Positions 32,253-43,796 of a stretch of DNA of 64,000 nt are shown piece by piece (within the stretch, counting starts at the first letter, position 1; each line of letters opens with the position of its first letter). The DNA lies in the NCBI RefSeq assembly GCF_025370935.1, contig NC_133494.1, positions 14,417,207 to 14,481,206 on the forward strand, given 5' to 3'. A model generated the notes under the pieces. It saw only the letters and a list, made by a program, of their open reading frames with translations. It ran no database searches and had not been told where the DNA came from. Origin of the DNA: Choristoneura fumiferana (taxonomy: Eukaryota; Arthropoda; Insecta; Lepidoptera; Tortricidae). The translations under genes were made by a program, and so were the position numbers.

Positions 32253-32326
32253 GACCATCAGTGGTGTAGCGGTATAGCACGCGGTACGGATTACCGAGGA
32301 CCTGGGTTCGATTCCCAGTGATGGTC
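32253..32326 (+). repeat. tRNA-like 74-nt unit (SINE head or degenerate tRNA)
   Basis: The termini GACCATCA and TGATGGTC pair perfectly. CTGGGTTCGATTCCCAG forms an exact 5-bp T arm with a 7-nt loop. CGGT/ACCG can form an anticodon stem with loop ACGGATT. The base before the putative GGA anticodon is C rather than the invariant U, and the D arm is weak. A functional tRNA is therefore unlikely; this is probably the head of a third SINE family. Confidence 0.6.
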
Positions 32327-32712
32327 TTATTTTTCTGTTTTTTCTGTGCATCTTTATTTCAGTTTGTATTTTCAATTTAGGTTTTACGGGATGACCGTAA
32401 AAGTAAAAATTTAGAATTGAAATAAAAAATACAAAAATATTCCAAAAAAACAATCTTAAAAATCTGGCCCTCAAATGTATGCAGTAAAAGGTAATTTTGT
32501 ATGTAGAGTTGGCCAAATTTTGTGCAGTGGCATATTTTAACAAATTAAATCAGACATTAATTCACTACGTGCCATAAACAATCTTTAGATTAGATAAAAA
32601 TACAATTATCTTATTTTATATTTATATTAATTTATATTAACTTTGCATGAGTTATCAACATTTACATTTTTTTTTTATATTTCGCTTCTATTCGAAGAAC
32701 TTAATACAGTAA

Positions 32713-33583
32713 GGCTACTACGAAACTCGAAACTAGAAGTTCGTATCGTACCGTCCCACTCGCTCTCGTATTAAATAGTATAAGTGTCGGTTATCTATTG
32801 TTTGCCCGAAATTTATATGCCATAATTTCATTTGCCCGAAGTTCATATGCCCGAAACTTCATTTGCCCGAATGTTTCGTTTACTAGAAAATTTATTTGAT
32901 ATATTCTTATTTTCCCGAAAATTAGATGACATAATGATTCGAATGCAATACGTATTGTTTTCCATATTATTAAGTGCAATGATATTATTTAATAGAATAT
33001 TCAAACGCCATACTAAATAGTGTTTATTTTCATTATGATTGATTAAAATTACTTTTTTTTCTATTACTAATCTATCTATTATCTTCATTATCCGGGCTGC
33101 TATAAAAAAATACCTAACATCTTCTTAACCTAACCTATCCGAGTCGCTTCGGCTACGAACCGTCTTGCTCGCTCGCTCAAATCAAAAGTCGCGATTCTAA
33201 CCTAACCTAATGTATGTGATAAAAAAAATCCTAATTCAAAGGCTTGTTTGACGTATGGGCTTTATCAGTATTAAAGTGTCGATACTCACCATTTACATGG
33301 ATGGCAAATGATATTATGGCATGTGATACTTATGTCTTTTAAGATTATGAAAAATGAAATTATTGAAATTAATATTATGGGAAACAAAGATTCTGTCATT
33401 TGATTAATATGGTAAACAATGAGTAGTGAAAATGAATTTATAAGAAACAATATTAAGGCGGTTGAATATTATAGCACATGAAATTCGGGCAAATGAAATT
33501 CGGTCAAGTGAAGGTATACCTACCATAAGTGTCAGAGGGACCGCACGACACGAACTTCGAGTTTCGAGTTTCGTAGTAGCCCT
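32713..33583. mobile_element. TACTACGAA-type MITE split by a 735-bp insertion
   Basis: Left half 32713-32788 (GGCTACTACGAAACTCGAAA) and right half from 33525 to 33583 (GAGTTTCGTAGTAGCC) together make one copy of the MITE seen whole at 59812-59943. Confidence 0.8.
32789..33524. mobile_element. Insertion with reiterated CATTTGCCCGAA motif and 9-bp target duplication
   Basis: ATAAGTGTC is present on both sides (32780-32788 and 33525-33533). TTTGCCCGAA-like motifs are repeated inward from the left (32801, 32831, 32848, 32870, 32912) and in the opposite orientation at the right (GAAATTCGGGCAAATGAAAT near 33480). The middle is a drifting series of ATTATG..AAATGA-like units. There is no transposase. 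Confidence 0.7.
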
Positions 33584-35333
33584 GCAGATGTAGTGAAGCT
33601 TTGGTTCCGTATTTTGTCATAAAAGTTCGTACCTATTTATCTTACTTCCTCAATTAGCTTACCTACTAAAGTTTACTAATGCCAATTGAAAAAGTAAGAC
33701 AAATAGGTACTAATCCAACAAAAAACGATGGAAAATCACTATATCTGTATCTCAAAAGAGCACGCCTCGAAAAATATCCAAGTTGTCATCGCATAGAGGC
33801 GATTATCGACTATACAAAATACAATGTTAGGTATATATACAAAAGCAATGGAATTTGTCGATTTATTAATATTATTACAGTAAGTGGCCGTTCTTATTAT
33901 AATTATAGTATATTATATACTTACCTGCATATTCATTGGTCAAGGTATAATGATACATCTTGGTAAGTTATGTGATGCGAAGTGCGTTTAGTTTTACACA
34001 CGTTTTGAATGGTTTTTGTATTACAGATGATTAGCTTGCGATATGTCTACCATGCGCTAGATATACAGTGTAGCCTCAGGAGTCTCTTGGCCACTATTGC
34101 CAGCTAACATGTATTCGCTAGCTATAAAAGAAGACATGCTGGAATGTAATACATTTCAAAACCTTTACATGGGTTAACTATACGAATATTCCTACGTACC
34201 ATCTTCTGAAACATATCGAATTTATTTTAAAACACCCCTTACCAACTCCATGTTATACGAACAAAGGACTTAGTGAAATCGTCTATTAAATAAAACCATA
34301 AACTTCCAATCACAATGCCCTTTACTTCATCGAGCCCTAATAAGGGCTTAAATTAATTTGCGTTCGAATAATGCTCTTGTAGTAACTAAGTAGATATAAT
34401 CATAATAAGCTGTCAAATGCCTTTAGCGATCTGAGAGATTCAGATAGTTTATCTTGATTCCTCTTAGTCAATAATTAGATAGATGGTAATGAGCTATTGG
34501 TACCATTAATCCCTTTACTACATGCGATTGGCGGAGCGATGATCGTTTTCTTTGTTCATTGCGTGTGTTGATATGTTACCATTATGTGGCAAGTGTTTTG
34601 GCCTACGAACATATATGTCGCTCACGCGTAGTTGTGGGCGAGTGTATTTATAAGGTACTTAGTTCATATGAAGCAAAAGATCAGTTATTAACAAAATGTT
34701 ATGTTATTATGTATGTCAAACTATAAGACCAAAAAAGTGCAAAACCACATGCGTCGTTATTTCATTTAGTATACCTCGTGGTTGTTTAAGAGAGCAAAAA
34801 ATCTGTAGGCAAAAATCCAGCGAATTTTCCTACGTTGCCTGATGGATTTTTGGGGCACTTTTTGATTCATTTCACGCTTCCGGTCTGCTAGCGTCCGATA
34901 TTGCTTGTTTGGTATTTATTGGTACTAAAATCAAGAGCTATTGAAAAATTCTTCCGAGTTTTAGCTAAAAAATATATTACCTTTATTTAAGGGCTACTTT
35001 GATTGCCATGATAAACTGTCGTCTTGAATCCAACCAACCAACCAATCCACTGATTATAATCTGTTATTCATTATTTTCCTTTTGAGTAACTAATATACAC
35101 ACATAAATAGTTTGCTATAAGATGGCCAGTTTTACCAAATAAAATGGTGCTCGATAAATTTTGCAACGTACCTAAGTACCTAAGTACTAAGAGCAGAAAG
35201 GAGATGGGAATAATAGTTCATTCTAGTACTAGTCAGGAACTAATTAGTTTCAGGGCTTAGTGCATGGAGTAGGTACCTACAAATAAGCCTATGCAGTAGA
35301 AAACGATAGAAAACATTGCTACGATTATTTATT
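33584..35333. other. Intergenic, nothing recognised
   Basis: A 95-codon open stretch at 33679-33966 has no domain and a low-complexity composition. No repeat with clear ends was found. Confidence 0.45.
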
Positions 35334-35510
35334 ACTAGCTTTTTCCCGCGGCTTCGCCCGCGCGGAATTTGGCTATCGCGCGCTGTTCCCTCGGGAACTG
35401 TGCATTTTCCCGGGATAAAAAGTAGCCTATGTCACTCTCAGGCCCATAAACTATCTCTATGGCAAAAATCACGTCGATCCGTCGCTCCGAGCGAGCTTTT
35501 TTGACTTACT
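35334..35510 (-). mobile_element. Helitron (Lep1-like) 3' portion
   Basis: The plus strand reads ACTAGCTTTTTCCCGCGGCT then GGAATTTGGCTATCGCGCGC, so the element's 3' end is AGCTAG|T with the GC hairpin beside it. The body matches 61965-62179. Confidence 0.75.
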
Positions 35511-35796
35511 ATGCAGCGTTGCATGCAATACTTTTGTACGGCTAAGTACTTAGAACTAAAATACAAAATAGGAGAAAAAATAAACTGAACTTTTTGCTGG
35601 CCATCCATGACAATGCTTCAGCTGTTCATTGCTCCCTCAACACATTCATCGTCTAGCGTTTTATACAACGCACGCATTGTATTACAAAACCGCCCAACGC
35701 TTCGCTTTTCACACTAGGGCGGACCTAATCAATTACAAAACATGTTATATCACTATCTGTAATAAAACAAAAACATCGCGTATCTTACACAAGACT

Positions 35797-35929
35797 GGCC
35801 CTAATACTACGACTACGAAGTGCCAAATTCGAACTTTTTTCTCTCTTGCCATCCCGCTGACGCTAATATTATTTAATACGAGAGCGAGAGGGACGGTACG
35901 ATACGAACTTCAAATTTCGTAGTAGCCCT
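35797..35929. mobile_element. TACTACGAA-type MITE
   Basis: CTACGACTACGAAGTGCCAA and its inverse CAAATTTCGTAGTAG, with CGCTGACGCTAATATTATTT inside. Confidence 0.7.
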
Positions 35930-36233
35930 GTATTTCATTAAAAACTTTATCTCGACCGTCTAAAGCTATCGGCAGGTAGATAGAAACTCTCGGTGCTGCT
36001 TTTCGCGTCGACGTTAGTTTCCGCGTGTTTGCCTCCGTTCTCGTTCTCGCAGCACTTGGGGAACGGCGCCAGGCTGTCGTTCTTGAAATAGTTCCTTAAG
36101 TTCTCCTTGCTTCGCTCGTTGTTGTTGGCCGGTAAGCGGCCGTTCCTTCCTCAGAGTTTCGAGGAACCGTTGCTGATGAGACGGATGCTGCTGTCACGGC
36201 CGACGCTTGTCCTAGGACAGAAAATATAAGTTG

Positions 36234-36862
36234 TAAAAAAAACCGGCCAACCGGACACGCCTAAAATAGGGTTCCGTAGCCATTAAGAAAAAAATAAGTA
36301 ATATTTTTCTAAGGATTTCGTATTTTTAACCGACTTCATATACGGAATCTTCCAAGTTTACCAAGGTTACTAATAATTCTCAAGAAAACTTAGCCGTTAT
36401 ATGTAGTTTTCCTTGAAAGTTTGATATACTTACTACCATTCTCAATTTTTTCAAATTTTTCCACCCACCGGTTTAGATTTCAGACTTGGGGGGCGCTCGA
36501 TTTTAATGAAAATTTGCACTTCAAAGTTGAATATTTTGCAAACAAATCACTGAATCGAAAAATCGTTATAGCAACCCCCTAATGATTTTAAAAGACCTAT
36601 CCAACGATACCCCACACTACAAGCTTGGATGAGAAAAAAACACCCCCACTTTACGTCCATGGGAGATACCCTAAAAATTTTTTTTTTAAATTTTTAGTGT
36701 ATTATTTTGTCGGCATAGTTTACATACATATTCGTGCAAAGTTACAGCTTTTTAGCATTGATCCCTGAGCAAAGCCGCGGACGGACAGATAGACAGACAG
36801 ACAGACATGGCGAAACTATAAGGGTTCCGTTTTTGCCATTTTGGCTCCGGAACCCTAAAAAG
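36234..36862 (+). repeat. CCGGCCAAG/GGTTCCG family, subtype A
   Basis: AAAAACCGGCCAACCGGACA to CTCCGGAACCCTAAAA. The interior is collinear with 10719-11353. Confidence 0.75.
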
Positions 36863-37018
36863 CACGTTTCATCATCATCATCAATCAAACTTCAGCGAGA
36901 CTGAGTCATAGTCCAAGTCTCACGTTTGGTATTTTAAAAAAAAGGAGACCATAAAGAACCCGTGTGTCAGTAGTAGATAGGTATCTATTTGTCATTATTG
37001 TATTGTTAACTCGACTTA

Positions 37019-37371
37019 AATACCGGGTGTGGCCTGTAATATGAGCAAATAATTAAAACATAGATCATACTCCTCAAACTGAACAACATTAGTTCAGCGA
37101 CTTTTAAAAAATAATTCGTTTTTTAATTTTTATTACACTTTTTAAGTTTATCCGAAGAAGCAATGTTTTAAAGCAAAATGCTTGATGTTTGTAGCGTGAC
37201 AGGCAACGTCAGTTGTGTTCTGGCGTACATTGATAGCAGTATTTAATTTGTATAATAAGGGCAAATTCAAACTGCATTATTTTTAAAAGTCGCTGAACTA
37301 ATGTTGTTCAGTTTGACGAGGACGATCTACGTTTTAATTTTTTGCTCGTATTACAGGCCACACCCGGTATA
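37019..37371. mobile_element. CCGGGTG-type MITE with TA flanks
   Basis: TACCGGGTGTGGCCTGTAAT and its inverse ATTACAGGCCACACCCGGTA. The inverted homology extends inward past AGTCGCTGAACTAATGTTG. Confidence 0.8.
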
Positions 37372-38820
37372 CGTACCTACCTTCTACCTTAATTATCAAA
37401 AGGAAATGTTTCGTTTACGAAAGCAGTCTCTTGTCGTTAAGAAACCTGCTATTTGGGATCCGTCGGGATCTTAAATTATGCTTATTCGGAGCTCCGTAAA
37501 CTAATTCAAACTTTGAAAATTAATATTCAAAGAAGCAGCAATTTGAATACAGCTTTTCGTTCATTGACATGAAATTCCTTTTTCACCTCAGCACCTCAAA
37601 CAGGCAGGTTTTGCTATGAGAAATCAGTGAGCAAAATCGCATTTTGCTCACTCCGTGAGACAAAGTAACTTTTTAATTATTTTTTTTAAATGCTGAGTAC
37701 AGTGTTGGGTCTACTTACTGAATTCCAAATATTTGAACTTTACTTTGATCTGTCATTTCACTTCAACTCGAAAAAAGCAAGAGATAGGATCAAATTTGTC
37801 GATTACAAACTTAAATTAAATTTTTGGTATTAAAAATATATCGAAATATTTCCAAAATGTAAATTTTCCCGATCTTTTAATAAAGTATGCAACCTCGTTG
37901 CACGAAAGCCGCTTCTCTTGTTTTTTTTTTTATAAAAGAATTCCGTATACTGCCTCTACATTATAATTATTATTTGTTAAATTTAATGATTTTTTAACAA
38001 ATCTATTTATGTTTATGTAATATAAATCTTAATAAAATCATATTAAAAGGTTTAATTATTCAACCTTTTCAATTACCCCGAGATGAGGCTTTTTGCAGTA
38101 TTAAAAAATAAGTGTGACATTAGTACAAGAAGTTAAGATTGCATGTTATGAGTATGCGATTTGTATTGTAGCTACTGGACTCTTTTTATGGTTTTAAATG
38201 TAATTATTATATTTGATAATAATCGGATCCTATTTTAAAAAAATGTGTTTGTTTTGTAAACAGGTAGGTATATGTGGTTTTATTCTTATGTTACATTTAA
38301 ATTATGTTCTCGCTGCTGAGGTGAAAAATTGTATGTGTCACACGAGACCAAAGTTTTTTTGCATCTCGTGTATTTAAATCCCTTGCTGATCTCAGGATTC
38401 TAACCTAGAATCACTCGCTAACGCTCGTGATTCAATTATAGAATCCTTCGCTTACTCGGGATTCAAACTCAACACTCGCAACAAAAAACTACTTTGCTCT
38501 CTTGTTGCACAAATAACTATTGTTTGTTTATAAGCCTCTAAATTGTATTAAGAAACCACAAAGTCCTATTTTTTGTTCGAAAACTTTCCGTAATGATGTT
38601 TTAGAGTTGGGAAAGGCGTTTTTGAAAAACGTATGACACGGATTTATGGAGGTGGTAGATTTTATATTCAAAATTACTTCGCTCACCCGCGACCTTATGA
38701 AAGCTATGTCTATGCAAGAAATGTGTGTTCATGCAGTTTCTATACCTCCACTCTGTAAGAACACACACAAATTCGAAGTGTGTTTGAAAATAAGGTCATA
38801 TAATGAAATGGTTCTAATAC
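37372..38820. other. 3' flank of the receptor gene; repeat debris
   Basis: TTTTTCACCTCAGCACCTC at 37593 and GCTGCTGAGGTGAAAAATT at 38314 are inverse and may delimit a ~740-bp element. Several runs of T/A. No coding sequence. Confidence 0.4.
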
Positions 38821-38938
38821 TCACGTCCTAGGCACCATACTGATATTGGTTTTCCTGCTGGAGGTGATTCTTCTGGACGTGGATAAAGAGATGGACCCTC
38901 GAGGACCACGAGCCGGACCACCGCGGCAGAGCAGGTAT
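38821..38938 (-). CDS. CCHamide-type neuropeptide receptor, last coding exon (C-terminal tail)
   Basis: This exon completes the Arg codon begun in 40843-40980 (AG|A) and encodes YLLCRGGPARGPRG, then SISLSTSRRITSSRKTNISM, ending VPRT and TGA: 38 residues of cytoplasmic tail. The acceptor on the minus strand is TTGTTTTAG. The Cys at the fourth position could be a palmitoylation site after helix 8, and the Ser/Thr/Arg cluster suits kinase or arrestin binding. The short basic-serine tail and the FRKHFNR-YLLC junction are as expected for an insect bombesin-receptor-like GPCR. Confidence 0.82.
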
Positions 38939-39044
38939 CTAAAACAAATTGACATTAATATAAAAGCAGCTATGTGTAGGATTTTTCTTAAGATGTTTTC
39001 CAAAGTAAATTTCCTTTAAAAATTGTGTATAAAATTTCTAAACC

Positions 39045-39145
39045 GCACTGGTCACGCATGGACATTACAGCCTAAGTCGTCTCATTTTGGGAAGAGGCTT
39101 GTGCCCAACAATGGGAAGCGTGTAGGCCGGAGATGAAGATATCTT
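39045..39145 (+). repeat. Fragment of the 5061 SINE family
   Basis: CCGCACTGGTCACGCATGG, GAGGCTTGTGCCCAACAATG and a short GAAGAT tail. Confidence 0.6.
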
Positions 39146-40205
39146 AAATGGCCCGATACTGCGTATATTTTGCTTAGAACTTTGCTAAATAACACTGGAT
39201 AACAAGGATAGATAGTTATACGTTTTTTTTAATTCTTTTATTTCGTTCCACATAACTATATCACTTCGTTCGCCTAATACGTTATAACAACAATAATAAT
39301 AATGTTTATTTGTATTTACTATTGCAATATAAGACGTCTTATCTTGCCAGTATCTTCATTCGCACACAATGCAAGGAAGGATTACAGTTAATTCTGGGCT
39401 TCCAAAGCATAATATTGTGTGGGTATAGTTACTATAGTAACGAATAGATACGTACACAATACGAGTACACACGTACATATATATAATTAGTACTATTGTA
39501 CCATACGTCGAAGAATATGCATTAAGCCATCTTGAATATATCGCATACCTTATTTAGGAAAGGAGAAACGTTCAACTTTATTTTTGTAGCATAGGTTCTG
39601 GATAATGCTTAAACCACTCTCAAGCTTAACCCATTTCCTCTGAAACTTACATTTTATGACACACTAACAGAAATAATGGGTACTTTGTAGTCAACTTTAT
39701 CCAACTTGCCGCACTCTGTGAACTTGCTTCTGACAGCAACTTTTCACGCTAAAACAGTACTTTACTGCATTAGAATAAAGTCGGAGCTTCCACAGCCTAG
39801 ATTAACATCTATCAGATTCACGAAGAGCTCTCTGATGGCATAAAAAGCACTTGTATACGATATATCCTGTATTCTCGCTCAAAAATAAACCCAATAATAA
39901 TGGTAGAAGGTGCGCGATTGTATGTTCTGCCATGAGGGAAGATTGATGTGTCTGTGAGAAGCTCTAGTGTTGGTTAATTCTCATGTGAGAGATTGTGTTG
40001 AGATAAATTAGGTAATAAGAAACATTTTTACTCCGTAATGGACATACGTGTACTGATTACCGAGTAATTATTTGTATCTAGGTAAGTACCTACATACCTA
40101 ATCCTACTTATTGTTATAAATGCGAAAGCTGGTGAGTATTGCGTAATTTAAATGCTTGCGTGTACCTATTTGTTTCTCTTTAAAAATAAAACAGTTTACC
40201 AGTAC
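39146..40205. other. Receptor intron, nothing recognised
   Basis: AT-rich. No exon or delimited repeat apart from a short TATAAATGCGAAAGCTGGTG at 40117 that resembles a Helitron 5' end. Confidence 0.45.
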
Positions 40206-40300
40206 AATAGTAGGTACAATACAATGACTCTATTATTGTACACCAACAATAATTAAGCAATACAAGAAGCAGGTCCACAGAGAGAAAAGGAGAAATTTGA
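40206..40300 (-). mobile_element. LINE 3' tail fragment
   Basis: ACAATACAATGACTCTATTA and TGTACACCAA match the 3' end found at 6903-6960 on the same strand. Confidence 0.5.
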
Positions 40301-40842
40301 TTGAAATTTGGTGTAGATTGCCTAACATCTTGAATAGCACATTGTCTACATTTCAATCTCTAGATTAATACGGTATATATTGGGATACAATTCCAACGGC
40401 TTGGAATTAGTTACATGAAATTTTTTGCGGGTAAATTTCTTTGGAAATCTCAACAATTAAAAATAAAGAGAAAAAATAAATAAAAACTAGTTTGAAATCG
40501 GAAAATACGCGAAGGCACGACGGGCACTGCTTGGTTCACCCGTTCTTAAAGTTCCTCACATGGGTGTATCTGGCCTTATGCATGTTTTTTTTTGGTCTGA
40601 GTCACCTGAAGGGCCAAAGACATTTGATTTTGTTTACTTGTTTTAAGTTTCTGAATGGTATAACATTCAGACCTCATATAAGAGGTGCTTTATGAGAAGA
40701 TGGGGGCATTGCAGTCTGGTAAAATCAATTATGGCCGACTGGGAAGGTAGGTCCCAGACAGTACCGGACTCCTACCGCCTAAACACCTCAACTCCTCGGA
40801 GATATTATATATATAGTATTATGGATGTTGAACGTAATGTAC

Positions 40843-40980
40843 CTGTTGAAGTGCTTCCTGAAGATACCGCTAGTGCAGTAAAGGGCGATGGGGTTGACGC
40901 AGCTGTTCAGGAAGGAGAAGCAGAAGCCAATGATGCGGAGGGCGTGCCACCACCCGTTGTAATCCATTTGGGCAGTCGGA
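40843..40980 (-). CDS. CCHamide-type neuropeptide receptor, TM7 exon
   Basis: This exon completes a Cys codon split with the upstream exon (TG|T) and encodes PTAQMDYNGWWHALRIIGF, then CFSFLNSCVNPIALYCTSGI and FRKHFN, leaving AG of Arg. The NSCVNPIALY string is the class A NPxxY motif in the form typical of bombesin/CCHamide receptors, and FRKHFNR is helix 8. On the minus strand the acceptor is TTGTTTGCAG and the donor AACAG|GTACAT. Both junctions restore the frame with 54226-54329 and 38821-38938. The receptor would sit in the plasma membrane and couple to a G protein on binding a gut or brain peptide. The CCHamide subtype is an inference from motif style. Confidence 0.88.
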
Positions 40981-41095
40981 CTGCAAACAAACATTTTACA
41001 GAGACGGAAGAATAATTTTAATAAATCACTAGCTCTCTACCCCGTGGGAATTTTGAAAATGCCCTTCTTAATGCACCTGTATGATCGATCGTGCC

Positions 41096-41203
41096 AAGTT
41101 TCAATATATGCCAACCGGATAGCCAAGTGGTTAGAGAACCTAATTATGAACTTTGTAGGTCCCGGGTTCGATCCACGGTCGGGGCAGATATTTGTATTAA
41201 GGG
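41096..41203 (+). repeat. 5428 SINE family, head only
   Basis: ATAGCCAAGTGGTTAGAGAA and GGTCCCGGGTTCGATCC, breaking off after GGGGCAGATATTTGTATTAA. Confidence 0.8.
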
Positions 41204-42201
41204 GGGTTGCTCTTCCATACAAACCTACGGACACCCCGCATAGCTTCCACGGACATGTTTTCTTAGAGGATTTTTTGAGAATAGTAAATTATGGATATGC
41301 TCTTCCAGCAAAATCCAAAAAAAAGTAACTTTATTGCATCAAAAGTGCAGCGTGATGCAGTAAATTTTGATGCATTTTACCATTGTATGAGTACAACTGA
41401 CAGTGTTCGCAGCGAGCATGTAGTGACATCTTATATGGGTGCGTGAGTCAATGTCACAAAATCAAACTATTGTAAATAGGTATCGACTATTTCGTGTGGT
41501 CACGTGACCATCACCTTTGGCTCAGATAATACGACAACTAAATGAAGAAAGCATGAGATCACTGAGAGATCAAGTTCAAGTTTCTGAGTCTAGTATTTAC
41601 TTTTTTTGTTTTTAAATCTGTTATTTTCGGAAGTTGAAACGCCTAAACTATTATTTCTGATTAATGCAAGGACGCAAACTATAAGTAAGACGAAAAATAG
41701 GTAAGTTACTTTTAAAATTGTCATTTAAAATAATAATTATTTAAGTAACAGAACCAGTCCTCGGCAAAAATTATAACATTGCATACTTTACATACATTAT
41801 AATGCGGTGCTTCGATCTAGGACAAGTGGTTTAAATTCAACTTACAAATTCTGAACAGATATTAGTTATTTACTCTTACGTAGACAGTAGCGCCACTAAT
41901 TTATATAAAGCATATTTATTCTCACAATAAAAGGTGCTAGGTGTAATCACTAAACTAATTAGTTAAAAAATAAGGTCTACATTCAACATACATTGCATGT
42001 GTATGTATGAATATCAAGTTTTACAGTGAGGCTCAAATAAATTCCTACATATCACGGCATTTTTACGGCCGCTAAATCTAGGCTCGGTGAATAAAAAGGT
42101 TTTCACAATCGAAGTAGTTTTCGTACCTTTTTTATTATTATAACTGGCTAGATAAGTAAAATTTAAACGTCATTATAATACATTTTTGTCACAACGTCAA
42201 G
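41204..42201. other. Receptor intron, nothing recognised
   Basis: AT-rich with no defined repeat. The upstream exons of the candidate nested gene, if any, are not visible here. Confidence 0.4.
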
Positions 42202-42362
42202 TCAATGAGATTGATATTCAAAAGCAATTATGTTTGAATAATTATGGTTTGAACACAAATCAAGAAGTCAAAAAGTTGGCGGACGAGAGGAAATTAGCAA
42301 GAGTGCAACTCTTAAACTATTTATGTATGTACGATTTGATGATGAAAAAATTGGATACACGG
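42202..42362 (+). CDS. Candidate exon of an unidentified plus-strand gene (1)
   Basis: An open, charged, helix-like segment: NEIDIQKQLCLNNYGLNTNQ, EVKKLADERKLARVQLLNYL, then CMYDLMMKKLDTR. It ends at CGG|GTATGT, a strong donor in phase 0. The 5' border is uncertain (weak acceptor GTCAAG at 42201; the open frame extends to 42186). It does not resemble the transposon proteins elsewhere in the window. I do not recognise the family. It lies in, and antisense to, the 13-kb receptor intron. Confidence 0.4.
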
Positions 42363-42479
42363 GTATGTTAATTTTATCATTTTTGTCAGAAACATTAATA
42401 TTTGTTACAAGAACACCAGAGGCAGGGCTGTAAGAATTTCATTCCTACTGGGTGGCCAAAGTATGGCTTATCGTGTGTA

Positions 42480-43795
42480 CCAAACTTGTGGTCTGCAGCA
42501 ACCTACTACGAAAACATACCAAATTTCCCTAACTCTTAGTAGCGTCGTGAACATTTTCACTCCATAGAAGTAAGTCGCTTCCCACCGTCTGTCTGCATAT
42601 GTACGAGTATGTATAGTATGTACTCTATTATGAAGTGATTCAAGATTTTTTATTTTATTTATAAGTGTGAGAAACGGCAGGGGTTATGGTTTTGGAGCGT
42701 ATGTATGGGCATTTCTTTCGCATGCTATGCAACAAGGCCTTGATGCATCTTAACAAACGACAAGAGCAGAGACAAGAAAATAAGTCTTTGTTAGGAGTGA
42801 CACAGGTTGTTAATTTTATGCGTATGTGAGTCTGTCTGTGTATCTTTCCGTCGGCCCATCCGTCCGTCCGTCTGTCGATCCGTCCATCTGTCTGTCCGTC
42901 TGTGTTTTGAAGTGAACACTACATCATTCTCCAGTGATGACATATGGATCCGAGATGTGGTGCTTTACTTTAGGCCTTATAAATAGGCTCAGAGTTGCTC
43001 AGCGAGCTATGGAGAGAGCTATGCTTGGGGTTTCTCTACGGGACCGAATCAGAAATGAGGAGATACGTAGAAGAACAAGGGTCACCGACATAGCCAAGCG
43101 AATCAGCTCGTTGAAGTGGCAATGGGCGGGCCATATAGCACGGAGAGCGGATGGCCGTTGGGGCCGAAAAGTTCTCGAGTGGAGGCCGCGGATCGGCAAG
43201 CGCAGCGTAGGACGTCCACCAACAAGATGGACGGATGACCTGGTTAAAGCCGCAGGTTCACGGTGGATGCAGGCCGCTGCCAGCCGAAGCAACTGGAGGT
43301 CTGTGGGGGAGGCCTATGTCCAACAGTGGACGTCCTACGGCTGAGATGATGATGATGATGATGATGGTGAATAAAGTTGTACCAACTGTACTTTAGACGA
43401 AAACTTTACTACGACCTTTAAAATTTATAAGTATTTTATTGATAATTAGAAGCAGAGTCTTGGGAAATAGCTCATGTTAGGAGATAGAGAGATCAGAAGA
43501 GGTATCGTTAGATTTGTCTCTGTTAGGAGTGACACAGGTTGTTAATTTTATGCGTACATGTCTTTCCGTCGGCTCATCCGTCCGTCCGTCTGTTGATCTG
43601 TCCATCTGTCTGTCCGTCTGTCTGTCTGTTTGTGTTTCGAAGTGAACACTAAATTCATTGTCCTATTTTTTTAATGATTGTTTACCAACGCACACACCAA
43701 ACCTTTTATCCTAAAAAGCTGAAATTTAAGATAAGGAAAAAATGGGATTTATTATGTACCTACATAAAATTCTACTGGTTCGTAACTATTATTTA
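42480..43795. repeat. Direct duplication around an RTE fragment
   Basis: 42784-42917 and 43498-43645 share GTTAGGAGTGACACAGGTTG, CTTTCCGTCGG, (CCGT)n and AAGTGAACACTA. The RTE fragment 42926-43370 lies between them. The segment 43378-43480 also occurs inverted at 52490-52610. Confidence 0.6.
42926..43370 (+). mobile_element. RTE-like non-LTR C-terminal fragment with intact frame
   Basis: A 136-codon frame after a truncated 5' end: MTYGSEMWCF, RAMERAMLGVSLRDRIRNEE, RRTRVTDIAKRISSLKWQWA, KRSVGRPPTRWTDDL and WRSVGEAYVQQWTS. The stop is followed by (GAT)n at 43343-43366, the usual RTE tail. It is the cleanest RTE end in the window and so probably a recent insertion. Confidence 0.88.
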
Positions 43796-43796
43796 G

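Noticed and set aside
32175..32543. 122-codon minus-strand protein
   Set aside because: Reads through a tRNA-like repeat and its AT-rich tail, so no independent gene is supported.
40692..41015. 107-codon plus-strand frame
   Set aside because: Antisense to the receptor TM7 exon, which has exact GPCR motifs and splice sites.
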